A stretch of 64,000 nt of DNA from WLJO01 sp945889085 (GCA_945889085.1 CAMDBM010000004.1:1-64000); one strand, 5' to 3'; positions 35,106 through 44,306 are shown, counted from the first letter of the stretch. Numbers and translations are program-made. The notes: generated by a model not told the origin, from the letters alone.

Positions 35106-35978
35106 GTGTCCGGATCGAGCGGCACGGACGAGCACCTCACCTGGCGACAGCTATGGGTGGAGACCTCGGAAGCGGTTGGTGATGCCAATGCGGCGCGCTG
35201 GATCTGCCAGGAGGCCGGGGGCCTCGACGGCTTCGAGTGGGCAACGTCCCTCGACGAGCCGGTCACCGAGCGGACCGTCGCCCGGGTGGACGCGATGGTG
35301 GCGCGCAGACGCTCTGGGGAACCCCTGCAGTACGTGCTCGGATCGTGGGCATTCCGTACCGTCGAGCTGATGGTGGACCCGCGGGTGCTCATCCCGCGTC
35401 CCGAGACCGAACTGCTCGCGGAGTTCGCGATCGAGGCAGCGCGGGCGGTCACGCCCCAACGTGTGGTGGTGGACCTCGGCACGGGTTCGGGTGCGATCGC
35501 CCTCGCCTGCGCGGCCGAACTCTCCATCGAGGGCACGCTCGTGTGGGGAACCGATGTGTCCGGTGAGGCGCTCGATGTAGCCCGGGCCAATGCTGCGGGG
35601 CTCGGTAGGGCCGCGGCGAACGTGCGCTTCTCCCACGGCTCATGGTTCGACGCGCTGCCACCCGAGCTGCGTGGTTCAGTAGACGTGATCGTCAGCAACC
35701 CGCCGTATATCGCCGAGGGGGACCCGGAGGTCGCCCCGGACGTCTTGGGGTGGGAGCCACACGGGGCGTTGTTCAGCGGGCCCGACGGTCTCGACGACAT
35801 GCGCCTGATCGTCTCGCAGGCGCTCGACTGGTTGCGCCCGGGCGGTGTGCTGCTCGTGGAGTTCGGGTACCGACAGGCTCCGGCGGTCCTCGACCTGCTC
35901 GCCTCGTCCGGCTACGGCGAGTTCGGGATCCGACAGGACCTCACCGGTCGGGACCGGATCGCCTACGCCCGCAGGTGA
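35106..35978 (+). CDS. prmC: Release factor glutamine methyltransferase
   Basis: PrmC (HemK) of 290 residues methylates the Gln of the RF GGQ motif with SAM. The N-terminal helical domain is followed by VLIPRPETELL, motif I VVVDLGTGSGAIALA and the diagnostic NPPY (198-201). The start is GTG at 35106, three bases after the prfA stop. Its 3' end overlaps the convergent S9 peptidase gene by 16 bases. Confidence 0.95.
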   Translation: MSGSSGTDEHLTWRQLWVETSEAVGDANAARWICQEAGGLDGFEWATSLDEPVTERTVARVDAMVARRRSGEPLQYVLGSWAFRTVELMVDPRVLIPRPETELLAEFAIEAARAVTPQRVVVDLGTGSGAIALACAAELSIEGTLVWGTDVSGEALDVARANAAGLGRAAANVRFSHGSWFDALPPELRGSVDVIVSNPPYIAEGDPEVAPDVLGWEPHGALFSGPDGLDDMRLIVSQALDWLRPGGVLLVEFGYRQAPAVLDLLASSGYGEFGIRQDLTGRDRIAYARR

Positions 35979-38044
35979 CGTCGCAGGAACTCGAGCTGGA
36001 GCAGCAGGAGGTTCTCGGCCACGACTTCTTGAGGGGTCATGTGGCTGACCCCTGACAGCGGCAAGACCTCGTGCGGTCTGCCTGCTGCGAGGAGCGCGGA
36101 CGAGAACTGCAGCGTGTGGGCCGCAACCACGTTGTCGTCGGCGAGACCGTGAATCAGCAGGAGCGGCCTGGTGAGGTTGCTGGCACCGGTGAGCAGGCTC
36201 GTACGTTCGTACGGCCCGGCATCGACCGCTGGGTTGCCGAGGTATCGCTCCGTGTAGTGCGTGTCGTACAGGCGCCAGTCGGTGACGGGGGCCCCGGCAA
36301 CTGCTGCATGGAACACGTCGGGTCGGCGCAGCACGGCGAGCGCTGCGAGGTACCCACCGAAGCTCCACCCGCGGATACCGACGCGTGCGAGGTCGAGGAT
36401 CCCCACCTCCGCAGCAGCGCCCGCGAGTGCGCCTACCTGATCGTCGAGCACGGGTTGGGCGAGATCACCGAACACCTCTCGCTCCCAGGCGCTGCCCCTG
36501 CCGGGGGTTCCCGCCCCGTCGCACACGACCACTGCGAATCCTTGATCCGCGAACCACTGCGAGGCGCACATCGCGGCGTACGACGAGACCACCCGCTGGG
36601 CGTGCGGGCCGCCATACGGGTCCAGCAGTACCGGCAGCGCTGGCCCGCCGTCGCGCGGCGCCCGTCCGGCGGGCAGGAGCACGGCGGTTGCCAGTCGACG
36701 CGGTCCGACGCGCAGCATCGTGAGGTTCGGGGTGACGAGCGGCGTCTCGGCGTACGACCAGATCTCGGGCCCGTTGAGCACCGCCGTGCGTGCACGCGGT
36801 CGGTCGAGCGATGCAGTACGCACCACTACCGTCGAACCGGCCGCCGAGGCAGTGTGGACGCCGGGTTCGGTGGTGAGCTGATCGGTGCCGCTCAGCACGT
36901 TCCAGCGGTACACGTGCTGGACCGTCGGGTCGTCAGTCGGGCTTGCGCAGAAGAACACGTTGGTGTTGCCGACCGTTGTCACGGAGCGCACCTGGAGATC
37001 GGGCTGGGTGACCGGCCGGCCGTCCACGAGGAGGCTCCGTGCGCCGTCGCGGTCCGCGCACGTCACGAGCCTGCCGTCGGCGAGAGTGGCGGGAACGCCC
37101 CGTACCAGCTCGACCCAGCGATCGTCGTGATCGGCAGAGCTCAGCGTGGTGCTGCCGTCCGCTGCATTGCCGAGCAGGACCTGCACATCGCGCTGATCCC
37201 TCGACTGCACGGTGAGCAGCACCGTGGTCCGGTCGAACCACGAGACGTCCACGAGGTACGGGAACGCGTCCTGGTCCCAGATGATCTCGCGCTTCGGTTG
37301 ACCCGGTGTGATCACGAACAGCGAGACGGAAGCGTTCTCGGTTCCGGCTGCGGGATACGCGATCCGACGGGGCTCCTCGGCCGGGTCTGCAGGGTTGGTG
37401 AGGTACCAGCGCTGCACCGCGCTGTTGTCCACCCTTGCGACGGCGATCGCCCCGCCGTCGGGAGACCACCAGAACCCACGACCCCGCCCCATCTCCTCGG
37501 CAGCGATGAACTCGGCAAGACCCCAGGTCACCTCGGGGTTGTCCTCGCCCGCAAGCACGGTGGTCGTGCCGTCCAGCTCGGCGAGGCACAGCCTGCCGCC
37601 ACTGATGTAGGCCACGCGGTTGGCGCCCGGGTCGGGCCTCGGGTCGAAGACCGGGCCGGGAACGATGAGCTCACGCGAGAGCGCCGACAGCAGACCGACC
37701 ACGAAGAGGCGTCCGGCGAGGGTGAACGCCGCAACGGTGACCTCGGTGTTTGTGGAGTACGACACCACCCCACCGGCCCCTTCGCGCGCGCGTTCGCGGC
37801 GGGCCCGTTCCTCCGGCGGCAGTGCGGCGTCGTCGGCACCCATCAACAGCTCGCCGGGATCGGCAACAAGGCGTTCCTCACCCGTCGCAATGTCGAGCAG
37901 CCACAGACAATTCACCGGATCACTGCCTCCCCGGCTCCGGCAGAAGACGACGCGCTTGCCGTCCGGGGACACGCTGAGGTTCCGTGGCTCGCCGAGCGTC
38001 AGGCGCTGTGTGCGGGCGTACTGGCGGGGGAAGGTGTCGGCCAC
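35963..38044 (-). CDS. S9 family prolyl oligopeptidase (dipeptidyl peptidase IV-like)
   Basis: This is a prolyl-oligopeptidase family protein of about 693 residues: an N-terminal beta-propeller (DPPIV_N) to about residue 430 and a C-terminal alpha/beta hydrolase. The catalytic Ser lies in GIRGWSFGGYLAALA, Asp in LIHGLADDNVV and His in LSGVSHMTPQE. WGLAEFIAAEEMGRGRGFWWSPDG in the propeller is the DPP IV-type Glu region that binds the peptide N terminus. No signal peptide is seen, so it is probably cytoplasmic. The frame remains open through the thiolase gene, so the start is uncertain; GTG at 38044, 17 bases after the thiolase stop, is the best site. Confidence 0.88.
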   Translation of the reverse strand: MADTFPRQYARTQRLTLGEPRNLSVSPDGKRVVFCRSRGGSDPVNCLWLLDIATGEERLVADPGELLMGADDAALPPEERARRERAREGAGGVVSYSTNTEVTVAAFTLAGRLFVVGLLSALSRELIVPGPVFDPRPDPGANRVAYISGGRLCLAELDGTTTVLAGEDNPEVTWGLAEFIAAEEMGRGRGFWWSPDGGAIAVARVDNSAVQRWYLTNPADPAEEPRRIAYPAAGTENASVSLFVITPGQPKREIIWDQDAFPYLVDVSWFDRTTVLLTVQSRDQRDVQVLLGNAADGSTTLSSADHDDRWVELVRGVPATLADGRLVTCADRDGARSLLVDGRPVTQPDLQVRSVTTVGNTNVFFCASPTDDPTVQHVYRWNVLSGTDQLTTEPGVHTASAAGSTVVVRTASLDRPRARTAVLNGPEIWSYAETPLVTPNLTMLRVGPRRLATAVLLPAGRAPRDGGPALPVLLDPYGGPHAQRVVSSYAAMCASQWFADQGFAVVVCDGAGTPGRGSAWEREVFGDLAQPVLDDQVGALAGAAAEVGILDLARVGIRGWSFGGYLAALAVLRRPDVFHAAVAGAPVTDWRLYDTHYTERYLGNPAVDAGPYERTSLLTGASNLTRPLLLIHGLADDNVVAAHTLQFSSALLAAGRPHEVLPLSGVSHMTPQEVVAENLLLLQLEFLRRHLRA

Positions 38045-38061
38045 GTGAAGGTGTCGTTCGT

Positions 38062-39588
38062 TCAGGATGCCGTGAGGGTTCCGTCGGAGGTGCGGGTCAT
38101 CTTGCGGCCTACCCACTCGCCCGAGCACATCGCGGTCGCAAGGTCCCGGTCCGCCGTTTTGCCCCATGCCCGTCGCCCGTCGCGCATCAGCGTGGAGACG
38201 AGCCCCTGTTCGGGCTTGCCGTCTCGGTCGTGCATGACGGAGTAGGCCTCGACCGTCACGGTTCCCGCGCCGTCTGCCCCAGTGGCGAGCGATCGCTGCG
38301 GCATGGCATCGATCTCGTCTTGGGGATAGGCGTACCGGAAGCGGCCGTCGGCAGGTGGCGTGGTGGCATAGACACCGAACGCGTGCTTTGTCGCGTACCC
38401 ACCGTTCGCCCACACGAGGCCCGTCGTTGCGTCCGTGGTTCGCAGTTCGCCCACCACCGTCGCGATCGAGTGCATGACATAGTTGTTCCACGGCCCACCG
38501 GCGAATGACAGTCCGCCGGTGCGGGTGAGCTGCTGGTCGATCGACAGCCCGAGGGACTGTGCGCCGAGCTGCACAGCCGAGGGGAAGCAGGAGTACAGAT
38601 CCACGATGTCGATGTCGTCGATGGTGAGCCCCGCCATCTCGAGGGCCAACCTGCCGCCGAGCGCAACTGCGGGGGTCTCGGCGAATGTCCAACGGTTCGA
38701 GATGAACTTGTGCTCGTGGCAATCGGTGCCGCTGTGCGGGAACACCCAGCGGTCCTCGGGGATCCCGAGCGATCGGGCGCGCTCGACCGAGCACATGATG
38801 ATTGCCGCGCCCTGGTCGACGTCGTTGTTGGAGTTCATGTACTTGGTGTACGGGAGGCCGATCATCCGGTTCTTCGTGCCCGGCGTGCGGATCTCCTCGG
38901 GGGTGAGGGCCTGTTGGATCCACGCGTATGGATTTTTCGCAGCCACCTGGCTGAACCGTGACCACAGCTCGCTGATCCGCACCAGGTGGTCCTCGGGAGA
39001 GCGCCCTGCGGCCGCGCGAATCGCTGTCTCGAACATCGGGTACACCTGCACGGGGAGGTAGACGCCCATAGCGGTCTCCCAGGCATGGTTCATCTGGAGG
39101 TCCTCGCCGAACAATCGGTCGGGCGCCGAGCCGGAGGCGTCCTTTTCGTCCCAGACCCGTTCCGTCCCATTGCGCTTCTGGTTCCAGTCGACGGACACGC
39201 CTTCCTTGCGGGCTCGCTGCAGCGTCCGCCATGCCTCGCCGCCGGTCATGATCACGAGGTCGGCGGCGCCGGCGTTGATCTCCTGAGCCGCCGCATTGAC
39301 GAGGCTCTGCGGGCTGTTGCCGCCCATGGTGGACAGCCCGGTGGCACGCGGGGAGATCCCGAGGAGTCGGGCGAGTTCGTGGGCAGGGTTCTTGGCCCGC
39401 CACGACAGCGTCCCGACGACCGCGATCCAGCTCGGGTCCGGGACGGACCCTAGGCCGGCATCGGTAGCGGCCCGGCGAATCGCCTCGGCCATGAGTTCGG
39501 CGGGGGAGAGGGCATCGTCGAGCCCTGCTGCCCGGTGGGAGATCTGTCCCACACCAACGATGACGGCGGTCTTCGGATCAATCGGCAC
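38062..39588 (-). CDS. Thiolase-superfamily protein, likely without acyl-transfer Cys
   Basis: This 508-residue protein belongs to the acetyl-CoA acetyltransferase/SCP-x group that carries an extra C-terminal domain (ATGADGAGTVTVEAYSVMHDRDG). The thiolase fold is visible (VIVGVGQISHR, AGLTIDDIDIVDLYSCFPSAVQ, GPWNNYVMHSIATVV). The usual nucleophilic Cys region reads STMGGNSPQSLVNAAA, with no Cys, and the GHP motif is KHA. Catalysis is therefore doubtful; it may bind acyl-CoA or act with a partner. GTG at 39588 has TAACCT at 39596-39601, seven bases upstream. It leads the S9 peptidase gene in an operon. Confidence 0.82.
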   Translation of the reverse strand: MPIDPKTAVIVGVGQISHRAAGLDDALSPAELMAEAIRRAATDAGLGSVPDPSWIAVVGTLSWRAKNPAHELARLLGISPRATGLSTMGGNSPQSLVNAAAQEINAGAADLVIMTGGEAWRTLQRARKEGVSVDWNQKRNGTERVWDEKDASGSAPDRLFGEDLQMNHAWETAMGVYLPVQVYPMFETAIRAAAGRSPEDHLVRISELWSRFSQVAAKNPYAWIQQALTPEEIRTPGTKNRMIGLPYTKYMNSNNDVDQGAAIIMCSVERARSLGIPEDRWVFPHSGTDCHEHKFISNRWTFAETPAVALGGRLALEMAGLTIDDIDIVDLYSCFPSAVQLGAQSLGLSIDQQLTRTGGLSFAGGPWNNYVMHSIATVVGELRTTDATTGLVWANGGYATKHAFGVYATTPPADGRFRYAYPQDEIDAMPQRSLATGADGAGTVTVEAYSVMHDRDGKPEQGLVSTLMRDGRRAWGKTADRDLATAMCSGEWVGRKMTRTSDGTLTAS

Positions 39589-39637
39589 GCCCCGCAGGTT
39601 AGGTGCCCGGGCCGCTTGTCCTTACACTTACCGTCCC

Positions 39638-40093
39638 GTGACCCGAATTGCGATCGGCGCCGACCACGCCGGATACGAACTGAAGCAGTACCTCGTCCCC
39701 CGGCTCCGGGGGCTCGGCCACGAGGTGACCGACCTCGGCACCAACTCAGCCGAGAGCGTGGACTACCCGCCGTATTGCGCCGCTGTGGGCCGGGCAGTGC
39801 GGGACGGCGAGGCTGATCTGGGCATCGTGCTCGGTGGCTCAGGGCAGGGCGAACAGCTAGCCGCGAACAAGGTGCACGGCGTCCGGGCCGCGCTGTGCAA
39901 CGACCTGTACACGGCACGAATGGCGCGGTCGCACAACGACGCGAACGTGCTGTCGATGGGAGCCCGTGTAGTGGGCGAGGGCCTTGCGGAGGAGATCGTG
40001 GACCTGTTCCTCGCCACCCCCTTCGAGGGCGGTCGCCACCAACGGCGTGTCGAGCAGTTGATGGCCATCGAGGCCGAGGAGTCCGGCAACTAG
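39638..40093 (+). CDS. rpiB: Ribose 5-phosphate isomerase B
   Basis: RpiB has 151 residues and interconverts ribose 5-phosphate and ribulose 5-phosphate. The N terminus RIAIGADHAGYELKQYL is diagnostic. The active-site loop reads GGSGQGEQLAANKV, with Glu instead of the catalytic Cys of E. coli RpiB, as in the mycobacterial type. SHNDANVLSMGARVVG completes the phosphate site. GTG at 39638 follows a TACACT -10 element (39623-39628) by nine bases, which selects this start inside a longer open frame. It is 61 bases upstream of glyA. Confidence 0.94.
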   Translation: MTRIAIGADHAGYELKQYLVPRLRGLGHEVTDLGTNSAESVDYPPYCAAVGRAVRDGEADLGIVLGGSGQGEQLAANKVHGVRAALCNDLYTARMARSHNDANVLSMGARVVGEGLAEEIVDLFLATPFEGGRHQRRVEQLMAIEAEESGN

Positions 40094-40154
40094 CCGCATT
40101 ACTTTTCTTTCAGGTCGTTCCGCCCCGCCCGGTCCTGCGTAGGCTCGTTCGCGT

Positions 40155-41411
40155 ATGCCGTTCCCCTCCGACATCGACCCAGACCTCGACGTGTTCTCGC
40201 TCATCGACCGCGAGGTCGAGCGCCAGGTCACCGGCCTCCAGTTGATCGCCAGCGAGAACTTCACGTCGCCCGCAGTGATGCGTGCTGTCGGATCGGTTCT
40301 CACCAACAAGTACAGCGAGGGCTATCCCCGCAAGCGGTACTACGGCGGCAACCAGATCGTCGACGACATTGAGCAACTGGCAATAGACCGAGTCCGCACG
40401 CTGTTCGGCGCGGAGCACGCGAACGTGCAGCCGCACTCGGGCGCGAACGCCAACATGGCCGTGTACCTCGGACTCCTCGAGCCGGGCGACACCGTGCTCG
40501 GGCTCTCGCTCGACCACGGTGGCCACCTCACCCACGGGTCGCCGGTCAACTTCAGCGGTCGTCTGTACAACTTCTTTTCGTACAAGGTGGCGCCCGGTGA
40601 CGAGCGCATCGACATGGATCAGGTTCGGGCGCTTGCGCTCGAGCACCGGCCCAAGATGATCGTGGCCGGCACCACCTCGTACCCGCGTCGGCTCGACCCG
40701 GTGGCGTTCCGGGCGATCGCGGACGAGGTAGGCGCGCTGCTGATGTTCGACGCAGCGCACATCGCCGGGCTCATCGCCGGCGGCCAGCACCCGGACCCGG
40801 TGCAGCTCGCCGACGTGGTCACCTTCACCACGCACAAGACGCTACGCGGCCCGCGCGGCGGTTGCGTGCTCACGAAGGCTGCCCATGCAGCGGCAATCGA
40901 CAAAGCGATGTTTCCCGGCCTGCAGGGCGGACCGCTCGAGCACGTCATCGCCGGCAAGGCGGTCGCCTTCCGTGAGGCAATGCACCCGAGCTTCGGGGCC
41001 TATGCGGCCCAGATCGTGAAGAACGCCTCGGTGCTCGCAGAGGCACTTGCTCACCAGGGCTTCCGGCTCGTGTCCGGTGGTACGGACATCCACCTCATGG
41101 TGGTCGACCTGCGTCCCTTCGACGCAGACCTGACCGGCAAGGAGGCCCAGGCCGTGCTGGATCTCGCCGGCATCACGCTGAACAAGAACGCCATCCCGAA
41201 CGACCCGCGCAGCCCGTTCGTCACGAGCGGTGTGCGGATCGGGACCCCGTCGGTCACCACGCAGGGCATGACCGAGCCCGAGATGCCCAGGATTGCGGAG
41301 TTCATCGCCCGGGCACTTCGCCAGCGCAACGACGAATCGGCGCTCGCCCGGATCAAGGGCGAGGTTGCCGAGATGTGCGCCGCCTTCCCCGCCTACCCCA
41401 ACGGCGTCTGA
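40155..41411 (+). CDS. glyA: Serine hydroxymethyltransferase
   Basis: GlyA has 418 residues and converts serine and tetrahydrofolate into glycine and methylene-THF. The PLP lysine is near 228 in VVTFTTHKTLRGPRGG; QLIASENFTSPAV and YAEGYP-like SEGYPRKRYYGG are family hallmarks. TAGGCT at 40140-40145 ends nine bases before the ATG, so it probably has its own leaderless promoter. It belongs to the conserved glyA-wecA-atp block of actinobacteria. It is followed by a 113-base gap with a weak GC-rich stem and TTTT (41435-41454). Confidence 0.97.
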   Translation: MPFPSDIDPDLDVFSLIDREVERQVTGLQLIASENFTSPAVMRAVGSVLTNKYSEGYPRKRYYGGNQIVDDIEQLAIDRVRTLFGAEHANVQPHSGANANMAVYLGLLEPGDTVLGLSLDHGGHLTHGSPVNFSGRLYNFFSYKVAPGDERIDMDQVRALALEHRPKMIVAGTTSYPRRLDPVAFRAIADEVGALLMFDAAHIAGLIAGGQHPDPVQLADVVTFTTHKTLRGPRGGCVLTKAAHAAAIDKAMFPGLQGGPLEHVIAGKAVAFREAMHPSFGAYAAQIVKNASVLAEALAHQGFRLVSGGTDIHLMVVDLRPFDADLTGKEAQAVLDLAGITLNKNAIPNDPRSPFVTSGVRIGTPSVTTQGMTEPEMPRIAEFIARALRQRNDESALARIKGEVAEMCAAFPAYPNGV

Positions 41412-41434
41412 CCCCCGCGTTCTGACGGCACTTT

Positions 41435-41454
41435 CCCCACGCCGGTGAGGGTTT
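41435..41454 (+). terminator. Possible weak terminator after glyA
   Basis: CCCCAC (41435-41440) can pair with GTGAGG (41445-41450) with one mismatch around a four-base loop, followed by TTTT at 41452-41455. The stem is short, so this is a weak call. Confidence 0.3.
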
Positions 41455-41524
41455 TCCTTGCCCAAAACGAGCAACGAGCTCGGGGGGTCCCTCCGGATAT
41501 GGCCGGCTCACTACGCTGCGGTCA

Positions 41525-42697
41525 ATGATCGGCGCCTCCAGATACGTCGCAGTCGCAGGCGTCGCTGCAACCGTCACCTTCGTGGCCACACCACTGGTCG
41601 AGAAGTTTGCGCGTCGGGTTGGTTGGGTCGTCGAACCGGACGCTCGTCGGGTGCACACCAAAGCCACCCCCGATGTCGGCGGCATTGCGATGTTCCTTGG
41701 GTTCCTCGCCGCAATGGCTGCTGCGTGGGCAATGGGTTCGTTCCGATCGATATTCGCCGGCAACTCTGAAGCGCTGGGTCTGCTCGTCGGGTGTGGTGTG
41801 GTGTTCCTCGTCGGTCTCGTTGACGACATCAAGGAGATCTCCGCACCGGCCAAGGTGACCGGAATCGTGCTGGGAGCAGTTGTTTTCGTCATTTTCGGCG
41901 TGAACATGTATTACTTCCGCGTGCCGTTCATGGACGTGTTCCTGCTCGGCCAGAACTGGGTGCCGCTTATCACGGTGCTCTGGCTGCTCGGCCTGACAAA
42001 TGCGATCAACCTCATCGACGGGCTCGACGGTCTGGCGGCGGGCATCGTGGCGATCGCTGCCCTCGCCTTCTTCATCTACAGCAGGCGGCTCGACCACCTC
42101 AACCTGCTCGGACCCCAGAACATCGGTCCGCTCGTTGCGGTGATCGCTGCCGGCGTGTGCGTGGGCTTCCTGCCACACAACTTCAATCCGGCCAAGATCT
42201 TCATGGGCGACGGCGGGGCCCTCTTCCTCGGCGCGCTGATGGCGGTGTCCACGAGCGTGGTGGGTGGTCGCGCCGATCCCAATGTGCAGCGCTTCCGCGG
42301 CCAGACCTACTTCTTCTTTGCCCCGCTCGTTATCCCGCTGGTCATCCTCGGCGTGCCGATCTTCGACATGTTGTTCGCGATCGTTCGGCGGGCCACCCGC
42401 CGCCAGGGCCTCGCCGTGGCGGACAAGGGCCACTTGCACCATCGCCTCATGCGACTGGGGCACGGCCAGAAACGGGCGGTGCTCATCCTGTGGGCGTGGA
42501 CAGCGCTGCTCTCTGGTTTTGTGCTCTATCCAGCGTTTACGCGAATCGGGAGCATCTGGGTTCCGATCGGGTTGGCCGCGCTCGCGTTGGCGCTCTACAC
42601 GGCGTTCCGGCCGCGATGGCGGCGGGGCCGGGGGCCGGGTGCTGATGGCGAGTCCCCGGAGGATTTGCCGATGAGCAGTGGCTCGGCTAGATTGTGA
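41525..42697 (+). CDS. wecA: Undecaprenyl-phosphate GlcNAc-1-phosphate transferase (WecA/Rfe)
   Basis: This 390-residue polytopic membrane enzyme of the MraY/WecA family moves GlcNAc-1-P (or a related sugar) from UDP to decaprenyl/undecaprenyl phosphate, the first step of arabinogalactan linker or surface polysaccharide synthesis. The aspartate-rich VGLVDDIKE, the GLTNAINLIDGLDGLAAG segment and FMGDGGALFLGAL are diagnostic; GKGHLHHRLM-like ADKGHLHHRLMRLGH is the C-terminal His region. TACGCT at 41512-41517 is seven bases before the ATG. In actinobacteria this gene typically precedes the atp operon, as here. Confidence 0.95.
   Translation: MIGASRYVAVAGVAATVTFVATPLVEKFARRVGWVVEPDARRVHTKATPDVGGIAMFLGFLAAMAAAWAMGSFRSIFAGNSEALGLLVGCGVVFLVGLVDDIKEISAPAKVTGIVLGAVVFVIFGVNMYYFRVPFMDVFLLGQNWVPLITVLWLLGLTNAINLIDGLDGLAAGIVAIAALAFFIYSRRLDHLNLLGPQNIGPLVAVIAAGVCVGFLPHNFNPAKIFMGDGGALFLGALMAVSTSVVGGRADPNVQRFRGQTYFFFAPLVIPLVILGVPIFDMLFAIVRRATRRQGLAVADKGHLHHRLMRLGHGQKRAVLILWAWTALLSGFVLYPAFTRIGSIWVPIGLAALALALYTAFRPRWRRGRGPGADGESPEDLPMSSGSARL
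42665..42693 (+). promoter_or_regulatory. Probable promoter of the atp operon, inside the 3' end of wecA
   Basis: TTGCCG (42665-42670) and TAGATT (42688-42693) are separated by 17 bases, close to the ideal sigma-70-type arrangement. Transcription would start near 42700, giving a leader of about 35 bases before atpZ. Read-through from wecA may also contribute. Confidence 0.5.
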
Positions 42698-42734
42698 ATG
42701 CAAGCACGAAGTCCTTCTGTGCCCTTTTTCGACC

Positions 42735-43025
42735 ATGAAACTCCTTCCCCTGACACGAAACCCTCGCCCGGTCGAGCCAATGGGCAGTGGCGTTGCCAAT
42801 GGGATCGAGATGGCCGGGGCAGTGCTGGTCCTCTTCTTCATCGGGTTCGGGCTCGATCATTGGTTGGGAACCACCCCATGGATCACCTTGGCCTGCACCG
42901 CCGTGGGCATCGTCGGGACGTTCGCCAAGGCTTGGTACGGCTATGGCTCGGAGATGGATCGGCACGCTGCCGCCCGCCGGGCATCCGCAACGACGAGCGT
43001 GGCGCGGGTGGACGAGCACTCGTGA
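42735..43025 (+). CDS. atpZ: AtpZ/AtpI-family ATP synthase accessory protein
   Basis: This small membrane protein of 96 residues has two hydrophobic helices (GIEMAGAVLVLFFIGFGLDH and WITLACTAVGIVGTFAKAWY), the pattern of F0F1-ATPase_gene1/AtpZ proteins, which help c-ring assembly or move Mg2+/Ca2+. The ATG at 42735 lies 37 bases after the wecA stop. Its stop overlaps the next start (TGATG). Confidence 0.85.
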   Translation: MKLLPLTRNPRPVEPMGSGVANGIEMAGAVLVLFFIGFGLDHWLGTTPWITLACTAVGIVGTFAKAWYGYGSEMDRHAAARRASATTSVARVDEHS

Positions 43026-43465
43026 TGACTGCAACCCCGTTCGCAACCCGCCTCGACGGCCCCGCGCCCGAGGTTGAAGTCACCCGGGACATGCTCCGGC
43101 GTGGCGTCTGGGGCGCCCCGGTACTCGTCGGCGTTTGTGCTGCCATCTGGGGAGGGTCCGGCGCCCTGTCCTCGGCGTTCGCCATTGCGCTCGTGATGTT
43201 CAACTTCGCGCTGTCGGCCGGCATTATCGCCTGGACCTCACGGATCTCGCTGGCCGTGCTCATGGGTGCTGTCCTGTTCGGTTACCTCATGCGGCTCGGC
43301 ATCATCTTCTTCGCAGTCTTTCTCGTGCACAAGATGGGCTGGGTTTCACTTCCGGCCCTCGGAACCAGCATCATTGTCACCCACCTCGGGCTCCTCATCT
43401 GGGAGCTCCGATTCGTTTCCATGTCTCTTGCCTACCCGGGTTTGAAGCCCACAAAGCGCAACTGA
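43025..43465 (+). CDS. atpI: ATP synthase subunit I-like protein
   Basis: This 146-residue membrane protein has about four helices. It occupies the AtpI position between AtpZ and subunit a, and its hydrophobic profile (GAVLFGYLMRLGIIFFAVFLVH, SIIVTHLGLLIWELRF) matches the ATP synthase I family that assists c-ring assembly. ATG at 43025 overlaps the atpZ stop; GTG at 43022 is an alternative. The identification relies on position and topology more than on motifs. Confidence 0.78.
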   Translation: MTATPFATRLDGPAPEVEVTRDMLRRGVWGAPVLVGVCAAIWGGSGALSSAFAIALVMFNFALSAGIIAWTSRISLAVLMGAVLFGYLMRLGIIFFAVFLVHKMGWVSLPALGTSIIVTHLGLLIWELRFVSMSLAYPGLKPTKRN

Positions 43466-43477
43466 GGTACCCGCGAA

Positions 43478-44239
43478 ATGTTCGCTCTTGAATTCCCCCC
43501 GATCAATGAGGTCATCCGTTGGAAGGATGTTTTTTCCTCGTTCAACAAGGTCGGGATTATTGCTTGTCTTGCGTCGCTGATCGGCATCACCGTCTTCCTG
43601 ATCGCGGGCCGCAAGGATCCGATGGTGGCTCCCAAGGGCGTCCGTAACGTCGCCGAGACCGGCGTTGAGTTCATCGAGAACCAGATCGTCATGCAGACGA
43701 TCGGTGAGGACGGGCTCGGCTGGACACCGTTCCTGCTCACGCTGTTCGTCTTCATCTATCTCTGCAACCTGCCGGGCATCATCCCGATCCTGCAGTTCCC
43801 GGCGACCGCCCGTATGGCGCTTCCGCTGTTTATGTCGGTCATTGTCTGGCTCATCTACAACGGAGTCGGCTTCAAGCACCACGGTCTGGGCTACCTGAAG
43901 AGTTCGCTCTTCCCGCCGGGCGTGCCGAAGGCGATGTACCTCCTCGTGACACCGATCGAGTTCATCTCCACGTTCATCGTGCGTCCCTTCTCCCTCGCCA
44001 TCCGGTTGTTCGCCAACATGCTGGCCGGCCACATGCTGCTCGTCACCTTTGCGCTTCTGTCGAACGCCATGCTGTTCGCCGAGACCAAGCAGTACCTGCT
44101 CAAACCCATGACCATCCTCCCGGTGTTCATGTTGGTGTTCCTCACCACTTTCGAGGTGCTCGTCGGCTTCCTGCAGGCGTTCATCTTCACGATTCTCACC
44201 GGTGTCTACATCGGTCAGGCGAAACACCCCGCTCACTGA
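43478..44239 (+). CDS. atpB: ATP synthase F0 subunit a
   Basis: Subunit a has 253 residues and forms the proton half-channels. The essential Arg is near 176 in FSLAIRLFANMLAGH, and the C-terminal helix shows GFLQAFIFTILTGVYIG. Five or six membrane helices are seen. It lies 12 bases after atpI. Confidence 0.96.
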   Translation: MFALEFPPINEVIRWKDVFSSFNKVGIIACLASLIGITVFLIAGRKDPMVAPKGVRNVAETGVEFIENQIVMQTIGEDGLGWTPFLLTLFVFIYLCNLPGIIPILQFPATARMALPLFMSVIVWLIYNGVGFKHHGLGYLKSSLFPPGVPKAMYLLVTPIEFISTFIVRPFSLAIRLFANMLAGHMLLVTFALLSNAMLFAETKQYLLKPMTILPVFMLVFLTTFEVLVGFLQAFIFTILTGVYIGQAKHPAH

Positions 44240-44306
44240 GCAATATTTCGGTAACGATCCTTCAAGACATCTCCCACTAACAGAGCAACAGGAGAACAGC
44301 AACACC

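Noticed and set aside
38065..39403. Upstream extension of the S9 peptidase frame (1146 codons open in total)
   Set aside because: It runs in another frame through the thiolase gene, is Arg/Pro-rich and shows no domain; it is a GC-rich shadow frame.
40094..40154. Glycine riboswitch before glyA
   Set aside because: The 61-base gap is too short and a TAGGCT -10 lies next to the ATG.
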